From Gordionus sp. m RMFG-2023 (lineage: Eukaryota; Nematomorpha; Gordioida; Chordodea; Parachordodidae), in the NCBI RefSeq assembly GCF_954871325.1, contig NC_088775.1, positions 82,065,561 through 82,129,560 of the forward strand: a stretch of 64,000 bases of DNA, written 5' to 3'. The position numbers were made by a program, and so were the translations under genes. Of the stretch, positions 34,591 to 47,039 are shown in pieces. The notes under the pieces were generated by a model that was not told the origin of the DNA, made no database searches, and was given only the letters and a program-made list of their open reading frames with translations. Positions within the stretch are counted from its first letter, which is position 1. Each line of letters opens with the position of its first letter.

Positions 34591-37500
34591 GATGAGCTTG
34601 GGAGTAACATCTCTTTGTCATATAACCATCTATAGGCCGTGCCCACATTGTTTCGCCTCTTTTTTATTCTTTTATTTGATTTTCCAAAATCGCCTGCTCT
34701 CTTGTGTACACTATATATATAAATTAACCGTTTGCTACCTTTCTCTATTTTTAAGATTAAATTCCTAATTTAACTTAGAAAACTATAATAACCTTGTCTT
34801 GACAACAAACGAATCTCTTCGCTTGAACTTATATTTACCGGAAAGTTTTCAGCTTAACTTTTTCTAAGTAATTTTATATACTCCTTAAAAATTTATTTAA
34901 TAAATATAATATTTTTATTCAATTAAGCTAAGTTCTTTTGTTATGTTGATACATTTACCATTTAAAAAATTATAGGATATAACATTTATAATCGTTTCTC
35001 ATTATTGTTACTCTAAGAAAAATTCAACTAACTAACTATATTCTTTTGATCGTAACTATACAATAATCTCAAATTCCCTGTCAATATATATACGTATGAT
35101 AAATAATCTATCTCTCATTCGTTATCTATATTTTTCTCCTTAGCTTTCACCTTTTCTGGCGGTAAGCTCCTTCAATATCCCTCTCCACTTTATGTTATTC
35201 ACACTATCTCGTTTATCTAATTTATACTTCTTCATATTTGTTCTAACTTTATGGCCCCATTAAAGTTTTGGCATTCCTCTTTTACGTTTACCCATCACTT
35301 CCAAACTCTCAACCTTATTTCCTATGTAATTCATAGGTCTTCTCATTGTTTGCCCATACCATCTAAGTCTGTTTACCATTATCTTAGTCTCAATGGGCAA
35401 ACTTCTTAGTATTCTTGTACCTCGCACCTTATCCTTTCTTGTTACCCCAGCAATCATCCTCAGCATTCTCATCTCCATAGTTTGTAGACTTCTCTAGTCT
35501 GATTCTTTGGTTGGTCATTTCCGAACTATATAGAATAGTTGGTTGTACTATGGAACTGTAAATTTTTCCCTTCAATTTGTGTGGGATTCTTTTGTCAAAG
35601 AGCACTCCAGATAAAGATCTCCACTTTAACCACCCTTTATTAATTTTACTTTTTATCTCTTTCTCTATTGTGCCGTTTGTTTGTTTAGTAGAGCCCAAAT
35701 ATTTGCAGCTTTCAATTGCTGATATCTGTCATTCATTTATATCAATGCTCTCTGTTTCATCTCCTCCTATCACCATATACTCCGTCTTTTCTCTATTTAC
35801 TTTTAGTCCGTGCTTTTCTAGGATATTTATCCAGCTCACTAATCTTTCTTTCATTTCATCCTTGGATTCGGCAAGTATCACAATATCATCTGCAAATATC
35901 ACATTCCACGGGACTGTTTGTGGTATAGAGCGTGCTAATACCTCTATTAGTGTTATAATGAGAAGTTGAGAGCCGACCCTTGATGAACTCCCTCGGCTAT
36001 TGTGAAGACTGTTGAAGTACCAGTTGTGCTACGGACCATTGTTGTATGGCCCATATACATGTCCTTTATTATTCTTATATATTTTTCGGGAACCCTTTTG
36101 TGGCGTAGCGCCTACCAGATAAGCTTTCTTGGGATTCTATCGAAGGTCTTTTCTAGATCGAGAAAGACCATGTGTCTTTTGTTCTTTTCCCTGTATTTTT
36201 ATCTCATTTGCCTAATTGCGTGGATAGCATCAGTTGTTGATCTTCCAAGCATAAAGCCAAACTGAGTCTCATTTCGATTATGTCTCTTAACTTTTTTTCT
36301 ATTATTTTTCGTAGAGTTTAAGACAGTGTGACATTATTTTTATGGCCCTGTAATTTTGACAATTGTGTGGATTCCTTTATTTTTGAAGATAGGAACTAGA
36401 TACCTCTGCCTCCATTTTTGAGGGATCTTTTCATTTCTCAGTATTTTATTGTACAGATTTGTGAGGAGATGTATTCCATCATTTCCTAGTGCTTTAAGGC
36501 TTTCTATTAGAATGTCATCTGGACTCCTAGCTTTGTTGTTTTTCATATGCTTGAGGCATGTGATTATTTCTTATTCTGTTATTGGTTGTACAAGGTTTTG
36601 ACATGGGGAGTGTTACTCTAGATGTAGTATGTGGGGATTAAAGTTGAGAAGCTCCTGAAAATATTCTTTCCATCTATTCATTATTTCTTTTTCCTTTATT
36701 ATCAATTTCCCATCTTTATTTTTGATTACTTTCGGAGATCCGTTTATATCCATAGAATTCTTTTCTCGCTGTTTGGCTAATCTGTATATTTTATTTTGCC
36801 CTTCTTTGGTATGTAGTTCTTCATACATGTCATTGTATGCCAGCTCTGGCCCTAGCCACCGCCTTTGTAGCTATTCTCTTGGATTTTTTGTAATTTGTCT
36901 TGTCATCTAGGATTTTGTAAAAAATAGTTTTTTTTGTTATGGGTATCAAATAAAAGCTAATTTGTACCATATTTTATATAGGGCTTTTTTCTCCTTTATA
37001 GTGGTTTGTACCTCTTCATTCCACCACCATAGTTCTTTGTATGATATATAGCCTTCCCTTGTCAAGCATAATGTCTATTTGAGTGTCTATTAATATGGAT
37101 GAAAGGTCTGTCCACATTTTTTCACTGACTTGTGAGGAATCTATTGTTTCAATATTTGCAATGATTGCAAAGGCATCTGTCATTGTTTTTAATTTACCCC
37201 ATTTGATGCATGGTTCAAGTTTTATCTTATTTTGACTGAATTTATTTGAGATGTGTAAATCCATGACTAGTAGCTTGTGTTGCGCGGAGATATCTTCTCC
37301 TGGGATGACTTGCAGTCTATTACATCTTTTAATCTTCTGCTAGAGATTAGCATGTAATCTGTGTTTTTCTTATACCACTTTCATATGTTATTAAATGACT
37401 ATCTTTTTTCCTATAGTGGGTGTTGGTTAAGGCAAGGTCGAAGGCTTGTAAATTTCAGTACATGCTCTCCTTCATCATTTCTTTCTCCGTATCCAAAATC

Positions 37501-37627
37501 ACCATGATGCCTTTTGTAGCTATCTCTTGCTTTTCCCACATGAGCATTTAAGTCACCACCTATAAGTCATGCTTAGGAATTTTCATTACAGCCTCATCAA
37601 GGATAGCTCTAAAGTCATCTTTCTCTT

Positions 37628-40309
37628 TGTTGTTAATATATAATTTGAATACTTTTTACTTTGTAACTTATGACCTTTTGTAAAAAACATTTCTTTATTT
37701 TTGATAACCTGTAATTTGAATAGTTTTACTTTTACCTTTTGTAAAAATCTTTTCTTTTTTTAAGAACCTTTTAAATTATATTAATGTTAACATGTAAATA
37801 TTAATGTGTATATATAGCTGTAAAAATTGTAAGTTTATCAGTTGTAATTTTTATAAAATTGAAATAATAAAATAAATTAAACTTTTTCTACTTTTTTAAT
37901 ACCTGCCTTCCTTGTGTTTATCATGGTGGCAGCGGATTAAGACGCTACAAATTATACTGAAATATGGTGAAGCTAGACAAAAGAGGATTATGGAAAATGA
38001 TTTTAATATTATTCTAAAAAAAACGTAAGAGATAATTAAAATATAAAATTGAATAAAAATATAATAAAATTTTAATGTTGAAATATTTAAAATAAGACAA
38101 TATTGATAAAACAAAATTAATAGATTAATTAGAAGATTATTTAGTAAAAAATTTAAGGATGATGAAATACGATGAGCACGATAAAAGGATGAAGTCGCAC
38201 GTACGTAGATATCAGTGAACCGAGATACGATAATTATGAAGATTCGAGACATACAAATAATTATGAACCAAGATATAGAAACAATTATAATCCTAGAGTG
38301 ATAATGATAGGGGGTATAATGGGCCAGGACCGTATAATAATTTTACAAGATTTAACAATAAAAATAATTATAACTACGATAACTATAGATATAATAATAA
38401 TGATAATTGCAAATATAATGAAAATAATTATAGATATTATAGACATCAGAACGAATCGAGATAGATAAATAATAATCAGAACAATAATCAGTCATACAAG
38501 AACAGATTTGACGTAAATAGAATGGATGATGATGACAAGGCAAATGATGCTTACAAAGTTACGAACCTTAACGATATACCGGTAGACATGCAGATCAACA
38601 CCGGGTCACGATTTTCTATATTGCCTATTAATATTGCTAGAAAGATAGGAATCAAAGTCTTAAATAAATCGGATACGAAACTGACTAGCTATGATGGGAG
38701 AAGAATAGAGGTGCTAGGAATCGTTAAAATAAAAGTGAGATATGAAGAAAACTCAAAATTTAGATGCGTATGTAGTCCAAAATGACAATATCGCAATTCT
38801 GGGAAGGACATGGATAAAAGTTTTTGGGAACATACTTAATAAAATTGTAAATATAATCGAGGAAAATAGAGAAGTAGATAATAAATATTATGAAGGTACA
38901 TATTACAATAAAAAGCATGAAAATTATAAATATCATAATAATAAAAACTTGAATAAAATTGAATTGTGTAAATTAAATGTTAAAAAAGAAATAAATTCTT
39001 ATAAATTAGAAGAAATAATAGTTATTAAAAACAATAATGAAATAATAATTTGAAGATATTAATAAAATAAAAATTTTTATAATTAATAAAAAATTTAAAA
39101 AAACTTTGGAGAAGAAAATTAAAACAAAGGTGATTAAATATCGTGATGTTGAAAGAGAGATTAGGAGTACGATATGGAGATCGTATGTTGAAAATGGAAG
39201 GAGAAAGAGAAATTTTGTTATAAAGAACAAGTTAAAGAGAAATTATGATATAAAAAAGTGTTTAAATTGAAAAATAAAGGAGTAAAATTTAAAAATAAAA
39301 ATAATTAAATAAAAAAAATTATAATATAAAATGAAACAATTCCAAATATTCTATTCTATATTCCATGATTCTTATTCTTATGATTAATTCTGATAAATTA
39401 TTTATTCCATTATCATTTCAATTATTCCAAAATTATTTTATTTGAGATATATTGATCATAATATATATTTACAAACATTGATAAAAATGATAATGAATAA
39501 CGAGATGAACAAGCTAGTGTGAAGATGATGTTCAAGCGAATGATTAGATGATAAGGATAACAAGCTAAAATTAATGAAAAGATATGACTGAGGCTAAACA
39601 ACAAAATATCAAATGAAAATACTACAAAGGAGAAAAAAATGAGGGGGAAGAAGTGAACAAGTTCAAGTTCAAGTGCAACAAAAAAAAAATTCAAAGTCAA
39701 ACAGAAAATTCAAGTTCAAAACAGGAAATATGACCTACGACATAGAAAATGATTGTTATAAATAAATAAAATTTTGTAAAAAATATTTATATAAAATTTT
39801 GAAAGAGAAATGGGATGATCAATACAAACAGCAAATCAACAAGCAATGTTCAACTAACGACGTTTCAACAATGATGTACAACCAACGATGTTTCATTATG
39901 TTCGATAATCGATTCAACTGGTCAAACAAACAATCTAAAGATGAACAAATGTCTTATGTAGCAATTGAGAAACGAATGACTGGAAGTGAAGATAAGAAAC
40001 TGAGGAAAGAAGATATAAAAAAAAGGGGGGAAATGTTGTTAATATATAATTTGAATTCTTTTTACTTTGTAACTTATGACCTTTTGTAAAAAACATTTCT
40101 TTATTTTTGATAACCTGTAATTTGAATAGTTTTACTTTTCTTTTTTTAAGAACCTTTTAAATTATATTAATGTTAACATGTAAATATTAATGTGTATATA
40201 TAGCTGTAAAAATTGTAAGTTTATCAGTTGTAATTTTTATAAAATTAAAATAATAAAATAAATTAAACTTTTTCTACTTTTTTAATACCTGCCTTCCTTG
40301 TGTTTATCA
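37628..40309 (+). mobile_element. LTR retrotransposon remnant inserted in the LINE
   Basis: Two direct LTRs, 37628-37923 and 40034-40309, start TGTTGTTAATAT and end TTTATCA. They are almost identical apart from a short duplication-type length difference, so the insertion is young. A primer-binding-type sequence (TGGTGGCAGCGG) follows the left LTR, and a purine tract (aaaaggggggaaa) precedes the right one. The 2.1-kb interior shows an aspartic-protease-like region at about 38520-38790 and otherwise no legible domains. Ty3/Gypsy-like is most likely. It is broken, short for its class, and probably non-autonomous. Flanks ctctt and ttctt suggest a 5-bp target duplication. Confidence 0.85.
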
Positions 40310-40859
40310 TTCTTCTTCTTTGCAACCCGTTTGAGGAGTATATAGTGAAAGGATGTGTAGTATTGATTGACCAATGCAGAGTTTTATCTTCATTCTATCA
40401 GAGTTGCTTTTGACTTCTACTACTTAAGAGGTTAAATCTTGACTAAGGATAATGCTGACACCGTCCCAAGTGCTAACAATTCCATTATAGTACAATTTAT
40501 ATCTCTGAACATTACCGTCTTCTGACCTTTCCAATTTGTCTCTTGTATGCACGCTATATCAACTTTTCTCTTGTTCAACATTGATGTCAACTCTCTCGTC
40601 TTACCTTTAAGTGTCCCAATATTCAGGCTTGCTAATCTTGTCTTCTTTCCTTTGACCTTTATTTTACTTTTCGCAGGATGGAGGTCTACACGAGTCGCTT
40701 GGGGAAAACGATCTAGCTTCATATTCAAATTTTCATTTGTGTCCTTCATTTTTGTTAACAAGTATCCTTGGCACCCGGCTGTCCAAGCCTGTTGGTGACC
40801 GGGGTGTCATCTCTTAGCTCCAAAATTCATCCTACCATATGTCTATACACATCAGTCAT

Positions 40860-40935
40860 CGAAGAGAAACCGGAAAATTTTTACATTCCTTACCTGGATC
40901 GAACCTGGGACCTTCTGTTTCCAAGCCAATAGCAC
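40860..40935 (-). other. B-box-like tRNA-promoter motif at the LINE 5' edge
   Basis: The minus strand reads GGTCCCAGGTTCGATCCAGG, which contains GGTTCGATCC, a good match to the RNA polymerase III B box. It is preceded by GCTATTGGCTTGGAAACAGAA. It may be the internal promoter of a tRNA-derived SINE fused to the LINE end or part of the LINE 5' region. No complete tRNA fold was found. Confidence 0.4.
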
Positions 40936-41979
40936 ATCTCTTATTAAAAATGCTTAACTTTCGATATTAACGTTTACCCTTTTAAGATACCGGTCTCCAT
41001 GAAAAAATAAAAATTAAGATCTTTCATATTATATAAATAAATTAGAATACAATTAACTTATTCGTGTTAATAGGAGATGAGGTCCAGATCTATCAGACTT
41101 AAAATATGGTTATTTTGAGCTGTTATCAGACTTTAATATTACGAGTCGTTTAAAATTTTAACAATTTATACTTATTAAAACATATACTTTTTTCTTCCCT
41201 TTTTTCAATTTAGCTCATATTCGAATGTTAAGTTTCAGGAAAAATTACCACGTTGTATTTAGTTTTTCATCGAAAACATAAATTATTCAAAAAAAAAAAT
41301 TAAATAAGAAATTTAAAGTGATAGTAAATCTTGCAGAAGAGAGAGATTTTTATAATTATGTTCAAAACTTATGAATGAAGCAGGTAGTTTATATTCACAC
41401 ATTTCAATAAATTTGATTCTATTTAAACATAATCTGGATATATAAAACATAATCAGATTTTTCAGTTAAGGCTATTTTAAAATTGTTTATTTTTTTGAGA
41501 AACCATTTGCAGAAGATTTATTTTAAATTTTCCTTGATCAAATATTCCTGAACTCTAGTCAAATTGAAATTCTACATTTATTAAAGAGTGAAAATATCGA
41601 TATTATATTCATGTTTATATCCAAAAGTTCTGAGATTTAAGGAGGGTTAGAAATTTCTCTAGATAATTTTTTATTAAGGTATTTTTAAATCTTTATTTTA
41701 AACGGAAAAGTTGGCAATTATGTTTACTTATGGGTATGTTAAAATATAATTTTCTCTAAAAAAAATAAGAATACTAAAATAACTAGCTTTAGGCTTAAAA
41801 TACAATAATAATAGCAATATTTTAAATAGAGTAGAAAAACGTGCTCAAGTCTTCCCCTATATAAGAGATCAATCACACAATAATTCTCAATATAAGATTC
41901 AATTAATAAAAATGAAATTCTTTATTTTTATTTAATATATTTACAAGCTATGATCATAAAAGAAGTAAATAGTATAAAA

Positions 41980-42485
41980 TTATATCTTTAAACTTTCGAA
42001 TAACTGCGTATAATATATGTAAAAGGATGTAAATATTTGTTGATTTTCCTCATGTTCTAAGTCACAAATTTTAAAAATAGGTGCTGCCATATCGTAAAAT
42101 TTTTTGGCTTTAAGGAAAAGTTCCATTTTGGGAGCTTCAAAAATAAGAGGTAGATTGCCGAAAGTGCTGTGAGAAACTATATACGTTGGGTTATCCCAAA
42201 ATTTAGCGCCATATTTAGCATATGCGATATCGTCATCATCGTCTGTAGTAGCATTCTAGTTTATGATAAATAAAATTATTATGCATTAATGTATTAATTA
42301 ATCAGTGTACTTTTTTTGGAGAGAGATTGATGGCTTCGGGAATAAACGTTTTATTGCATTTCATTTAGGGAGCCTATTATTTTAAAAAAATATATATAAT
42401 ATTGGGAAATATTTAAATGAGTATACCTTGTTTTTATCTAATGAATCCGAATTTTGGATATCACTTGCACTAGGACTCATATTAA
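41980..42485 (-). pseudogene. Orphan family copy H, exon 3 intact but start lost
   Basis: Exon 3 (41980-42255) is perfect and ends FESLKI with TAA: NATTDDDDDIAYAKYGAKFW, DNPTYIVSHSTFGNLPLIFE and so on. In exon 2 (about 42311-42373) the third codon is TAA (GCT CCC TAA ATG AAA) and the last codon before the donor is AAA. Exon 1 keeps MSPSASDIQNSDSLDKNK, but the MDKF start is replaced by a poly-A/T run near 42495. Unless translation starts elsewhere this copy is dead. Its block matches copy C. Confidence 0.72.
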
Positions 42486-43806
42486 ATTAGCACTAAAAAA
42501 AAAATTGTAATTAAAATATTTAATGTGAATTAACAAGGATTCTGGATCCTGAAAAATTTATTATTAAGAATAATATTTTTATTCAATTAAGTCAAGTTCT
42601 TTTGTTATGTTGATAAATCAATTACCATTAATAAAATTAAAAGATAAAACATATTTATTATTGAGACTCATTATAAAAAGTGTGATATGTGGAGAGATAT
42701 TTGAAATCAATTGTTTCGATGTTCGACAATACAAACAATTACCTATTATAATCTTCTTATTAGAAATATTATCATTAAATTAAATCGGTTTTTTAATTAC
42801 ATAATAAAATTTACTTTTATAAAAATATAAACAATTAAGATTTTGTCCAAAGAAAGGTTTGGAAAATATTTACTCCGTTTTTAATTAAAAAATATATATA
42901 ATTTGCAAAAAAAAATAATGAGCAAAATATTTCAAAAATAAAAAAATGATTGACTTAGTTTTGATAAATAAGTATGTATTTAAAAAAAATCGAAAAGTCA
43001 TTTAAATTTTTGAAATGGGCGTTGAACTTTTAAAGCAAATTTCCAGGAATGAGATCGTTAAAAGGGCAAACCCTTAAAAGTAAAGTTTATTTAAGAATTG
43101 ATATAAGTTGTGATTAGCATGGGTTTTTTTTACTGAAATATTTTATACAAAACATGACATTATTTTAAAATATAATTGTAGCAAGTTATACTCAGGGGTG
43201 TAAGAAAATTTTTCGGGGGTAGAAAGAGAATAAGAGAATTTTTTGAGCATAGATCAGGGTTATGATAAGCTTGGGGTTTTTAAGCACCAAATCGTGGGTT
43301 ATAGATTTTTCCCACAAAATAATCAAAATAGTAAAAAACATTATATAACACGAATAGTTATAAACTTGACGAACAGTTTATATATTATAATATATAATAT
43401 TAATAGTTAAATTAATCAGACATAATATTTCTTGCATTTTAAACTTAAACCTTCACTTATATTAAGGATCTGCACAGTCCTGTCTGGCGTCCGAAAGCCT
43501 GTGACGAGTTATGGGGAAATTTAAAAGAAATTATAACGAGAAGGTATGTATCTAACAATAACTGCTTGGAGCAGACATACAATATTTAAAATATCAAATC
43601 ACCAGACTTCGCAAATTTTTGATTTTTTGTAAAACTTTAATGGGCCAACATTACAATAAGGCCTTTTAAACAAATTACAAAATAAAAATATATATTAAAA
43701 AAATCTCTCCCTAAAAAATATAAATCAGACAATAATTCAATCTTTATTTTTATTAATATTATATTACAAGCTATGATAAAATATTCAATATAAATATAGT
43801 ATAAAA

Positions 43807-44341
43807 TTATATTTTCAAGGCTTCTATTAACTGTGTATAATATATATAAAAGGATGTGAATATTTGTTGATTTTCCTCGTGTTCTGAGTTACAAATTTTG
43901 AAAATGGGAACTGCCATATCGTAATATTTTTTGGCTTTAAGAAAAAGTTCCATTTTGGGAGCTTCAAAAATGAGAGGAGGATTGCCTGGAGTGCCATGAG
44001 AAACTATATACGTAGGGTTATCCCAAAATTTAGCGCCATATTTAGCATATGCGATATCGTCATCGTCTGTAGTAGCATTCTAGTGATAATGTAAATTATT
44101 AAGCATTAATGTATTAATAATTCAGATTTGTACCTTTTTTGGAGAGAGATTGGTGGCTTCCGGAATAACGTTTTATTACATTTCATTTTTGGAGCCTATT
44201 ATTATAAAAAATATTGGATAATATAAGATAATATAGAAAATTTTTTAAATGAGTATATACCTTGTTTTTATGTAATGAATAAGAGTTTTGGATGTCATTT
44301 GTACTAGGATTTATATTTACATTAGCACCTAATTTATCCAT
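43807..44341 (-). pseudogene. Orphan family copy I, one-base deletion in exon 2
   Basis: Exon 1 (44261-44341, MDKLGANVNINPSTNDIQNS...) and exon 3 (43807-44079, four Asp instead of five, then IAYAKYGAKFWDNPTYIVSH and ending LIEALKI) are intact with GT/AG borders. Exon 2 (44134-44195) lacks one T in ACGTTTATTCCG, so it reads APKMKCNKTLFRKPPISLQK, like the shifted part of copy C. Without a second, compensating change, exon 3 is read out of frame and soon stops. It looks recently inactivated. Confidence 0.72.
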
Positions 44342-44960
44342 TATATAATATATTTTATTTTATTTTATTTTTTTTCACAATTTCGATTATTATTAAAAAA
44401 AAATTTGTTATTAATATTTAATGTGAATTAACTAAGAATTCTGGGTATATATTCCTGAAAAAATGATTATTAAAAATAATATTTTTATTCAATTAAGTCA
44501 AGTTCTTTTGTTATGTTTATAAATTAATTACCATTAACAAAATTAAAGGACAAAACATATATATGATTGTTTCTCATTATAAAAAGTGTGATATGGAGAG
44601 ATATTTGAAATCATTGTTTTGATGTTCGACAATACAAACAATTACGTATTATAATCTTCTTATTAGAAATATTATCATTAAATTTAACTCGGTTATTTTT
44701 TTTAACTTTTATTACATAATAAAATTTATTTTATAAAAATATAAACAATTAAGATTTTGTCCGAAGAAAGGTTTAGAAAATATTTACTCCGTTTTTCATT
44801 AAAAAGATATAATAAATTGCAAAACAAATAATGAGCAAAATATTTAAAAAATGAAAAAATGATTGACTTAATTTTGATAAATAATGTTGTATTAAAAAAA
44901 TATTTGAAATGGGTGTTGAACTTTTAAAGTAAATTTAATGGGATTATAACCATTCTCAGG

Positions 44961-45213
44961 TAGTGTTGTTAAACGGCTCATTTTAAAACCGATTTTTAAA
45001 AACGGCTCATTTTAAAACCGATTTTTAAAAACGGCTAAATCAATATTTTATTAGGAAAATTGTTATGCAAGCCTTTAGATTTTGCTCATAGGCGGCACAC
45101 AGGTTTGAACATCTATTAACGAAATCTCGAGGTTTAGACAATAGTTTTCTGGCTAAAATATTGAGTTAGCCGTTTTTAAAAATCGGCTGAAATCGAGCCG
45201 TTTAACAACACTA
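44961..45213. mobile_element. Complete hAT-type MITE (TAGTGTTGTTAAA family) upstream of copy I
   Basis: 253 bp with inverted ends TAGTGTTGTTAAACGGCTC and GAGCCGTTTAACAACACTA, flanked by exact 8-bp duplications TTCTCAGG at 44953-44960 and 45214-45221. The empty site is visible at about 15590 in block 1 (accattctcagggtg). Decayed relatives lie at about 6931, 7366, 48840, 52774, 54853, 60033 and 62240. It entered after the blocks duplicated. Confidence 0.92.
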
Positions 45214-46508
45214 TTCTCAGGGTATAATAGTATTTAAAAGCGTTAAAAGCAAACACCCTTAAAAGTAAAATTTATTTATGAATAGATCGGGTTATGATAT
45301 GCTTGGGTTTTTTTAAGCACTGAACCATTTTAATTTGCATAAATATGACAAATAAAATATAATTTAACAAGTTATATATTCAGGTTCTCGAGGGTAGGAG
45401 GAGAATTTTTATTTAATTTTGATAAACTTGATCTTTTTAACACCATATCATGAGTTATAGATTTTTCTCACAAAATAATTAAAATAGGAAAAAACCGAAG
45501 AACACGAATAGTTATAGACTTGAAGATCAGTTTATAAACTATAATTCATATATATAGCTTAATAGTTAAATATATCTGACATAATATTCCTTGCCTTATA
45601 AACATAAACCTTCACTTATAGTATGGATCTGCAAAGGCTGGTGTGGCGTCAGAAAGACTGGCACGCGTTAAAGGAAATAACGGAATAGGTTTGTACCTAG
45701 CAATAAACTGCTAGGGTAGGTCAATATTTAAAATATCAAAGCACCAGACTTGGCAAATATATGATTTTTGGTAAAACGTTAATGGGTTAACATTACAATA
45801 AGGCCTTTTAAACAAATGAGTATATAAAAAAATACTGCAAATTTTAGGAATGTAATACTATGGTATTTTTTGTAAAATAGATATTATATTTCAAAATCCT
45901 AACAAAAAATTTTGTGATCAGTTTTATATCATGGATTATGAAAATATATAAATTTTTTTAAAAAATGTGCTAAAATAGTGATTGACTAATCGTGTATCGC
46001 ATTTTAATTTGATAAATATCATTCAGAATAATAAAATACAAGTTATAACTTTATAAGTATTGAGGTTATAAAATTCAATTAAAACTTTTTTCTAAAATTT
46101 ATTTATTGAAGGATTTATTCAGAGTTTGAGAAAAAACCTTAAAAGAACCTTTGAATAAGTAGAGTTTTGGATCAAATTTATTTAAAATGGACAAAATCCT
46201 TTATAATTTTTATGTATAAAAATTCTTTAAGATAAAATCAAAATATTCTTTTTTTGAAACTTTTTAAGTTTTATTTTAAACGGAAAATGTGTAATTCTTC
46301 TTTACTTGTTCTACTAAAACTCGGTTTCCTCTGCTAAAGATTTAAAAAAATATATTATGTTCGAACTGTTACATTAACATAGATTTTAATTAGAATAAAA
46401 TGGCGTGCCTAAATCTCTCTCTATATAAAATATATCAGACAATAATTAATCCATAGTTTATTTAATATATATTACAAGCTATGATAAAATATTCAATATA
46501 GTATAAAA

Positions 46509-47039
46509 TCATATTTTCAAGGCTTCTAATAACTGTGTATAATATATATAAAAGGATGTGAATATTTGTTGATTTTCCCTGTGTTCTAAGTCACAAATTT
46601 TGAAAATGGGAGCTGCCATATCGTAATAGTTTTTAGCTTTCAGAAATAGTTCCATTTTTGGGGCTTCAAAAATGAGGGGGGAATTACCAGGATTGGAATG
46701 AGAGACTATATAGGTCGGTTGATCCCAAAATTTAGCGCCATATTTAGCATATGCGATATCGTCATCATCGTCTGTAGTAGCATTCTAGTTTGTGATAAAA
46801 AAAATATTAATTATGAATGGATGCTTTTTACCTTCTTTGGAGAGAGATTGGTTGCCTTCGGAATAAACGTCTTATTGCATTTCATTTTGGGAGCCTATTA
46901 TTACAATATAATATATTGGATAATATAAGATAATATAGGAAATTATTTAAATGTATACCTTGTTTTTATCCGATAAATCAGAATTTTGGATGCCACTTGT
47001 AATTGGACTCATATTTATAATAGCACCGAATTTATCCAT
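46509..47039 (-). CDS. Orphan array gene copy J, intact (139 aa)
   Basis: Exons are 46959-47039, 46832-46894 and 46509-46784 (TGA at 46511-46509), with GT/AG introns of 64 and 47 bases. Exon 1: MDKFGAIINMSPITSGIQNS... Exon 2: APKMKCNKTFIPKATNLSPKK. Exon 3: NATTDDDDDIAYAKYGAKFW, DQPTYIVSHSNPGNSPLIFE, then MELFLKAKNYYDMAAPIFKI and an end LLEALKI. The promoter block CACTTTTTATAATGAGAAACAA lies at 47262-47235. It is the only copy in block 2 that reads as a whole gene. Role unknown. Confidence 0.8.

Larger units (their letters stand above)
35145..40935 (-). mobile_element. RTE-like LINE, full-length but degenerate, split by an LTR element
   Basis: Read on the minus strand from right to left. The endonuclease starts at about 40640 (LASLNIGTLKGKTRELTSML, then KVDIACIQETNWKGQK). 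It breaks off at 40310 and resumes at 37627 (EKDDFRAILDEAVMKIPK, then HHGDFGYGERNDEGEH). The reverse transcriptase follows: RLAKQREKN and RWKEYFQELLN (36613-36828), KARSPDDILIESLKALGND and IPQKWRQRYLVPIFKNKG (36340-36546), VIFADDIVILAESKDEMKER (FADD at 35896-35882). It ends with the RTE-type tail RMIAGVTRKDKVRGTRIL and RLRWYGQTMRR (35260-35478). Several frameshifts and stops separate these pieces, so it is inactive. The first residues resemble proteins often annotated craniofacial development protein 2-like, which are LINE endonucleases. Confidence 0.88.

Noticed and set aside
35577-36265. Plus-strand ORFs of 70-130 codons
   Set aside because: Antisense to the RT of the RTE-like LINE, whose minus-strand frames contain FADD and other RT motifs.
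40547-40798. Plus-strand ORF of 83 codons
   Set aside because: Antisense to the LINE endonuclease start.
40880-40920. tRNA gene
   Set aside because: Only the B-box half is convincing; no acceptor or anticodon stem could be paired.
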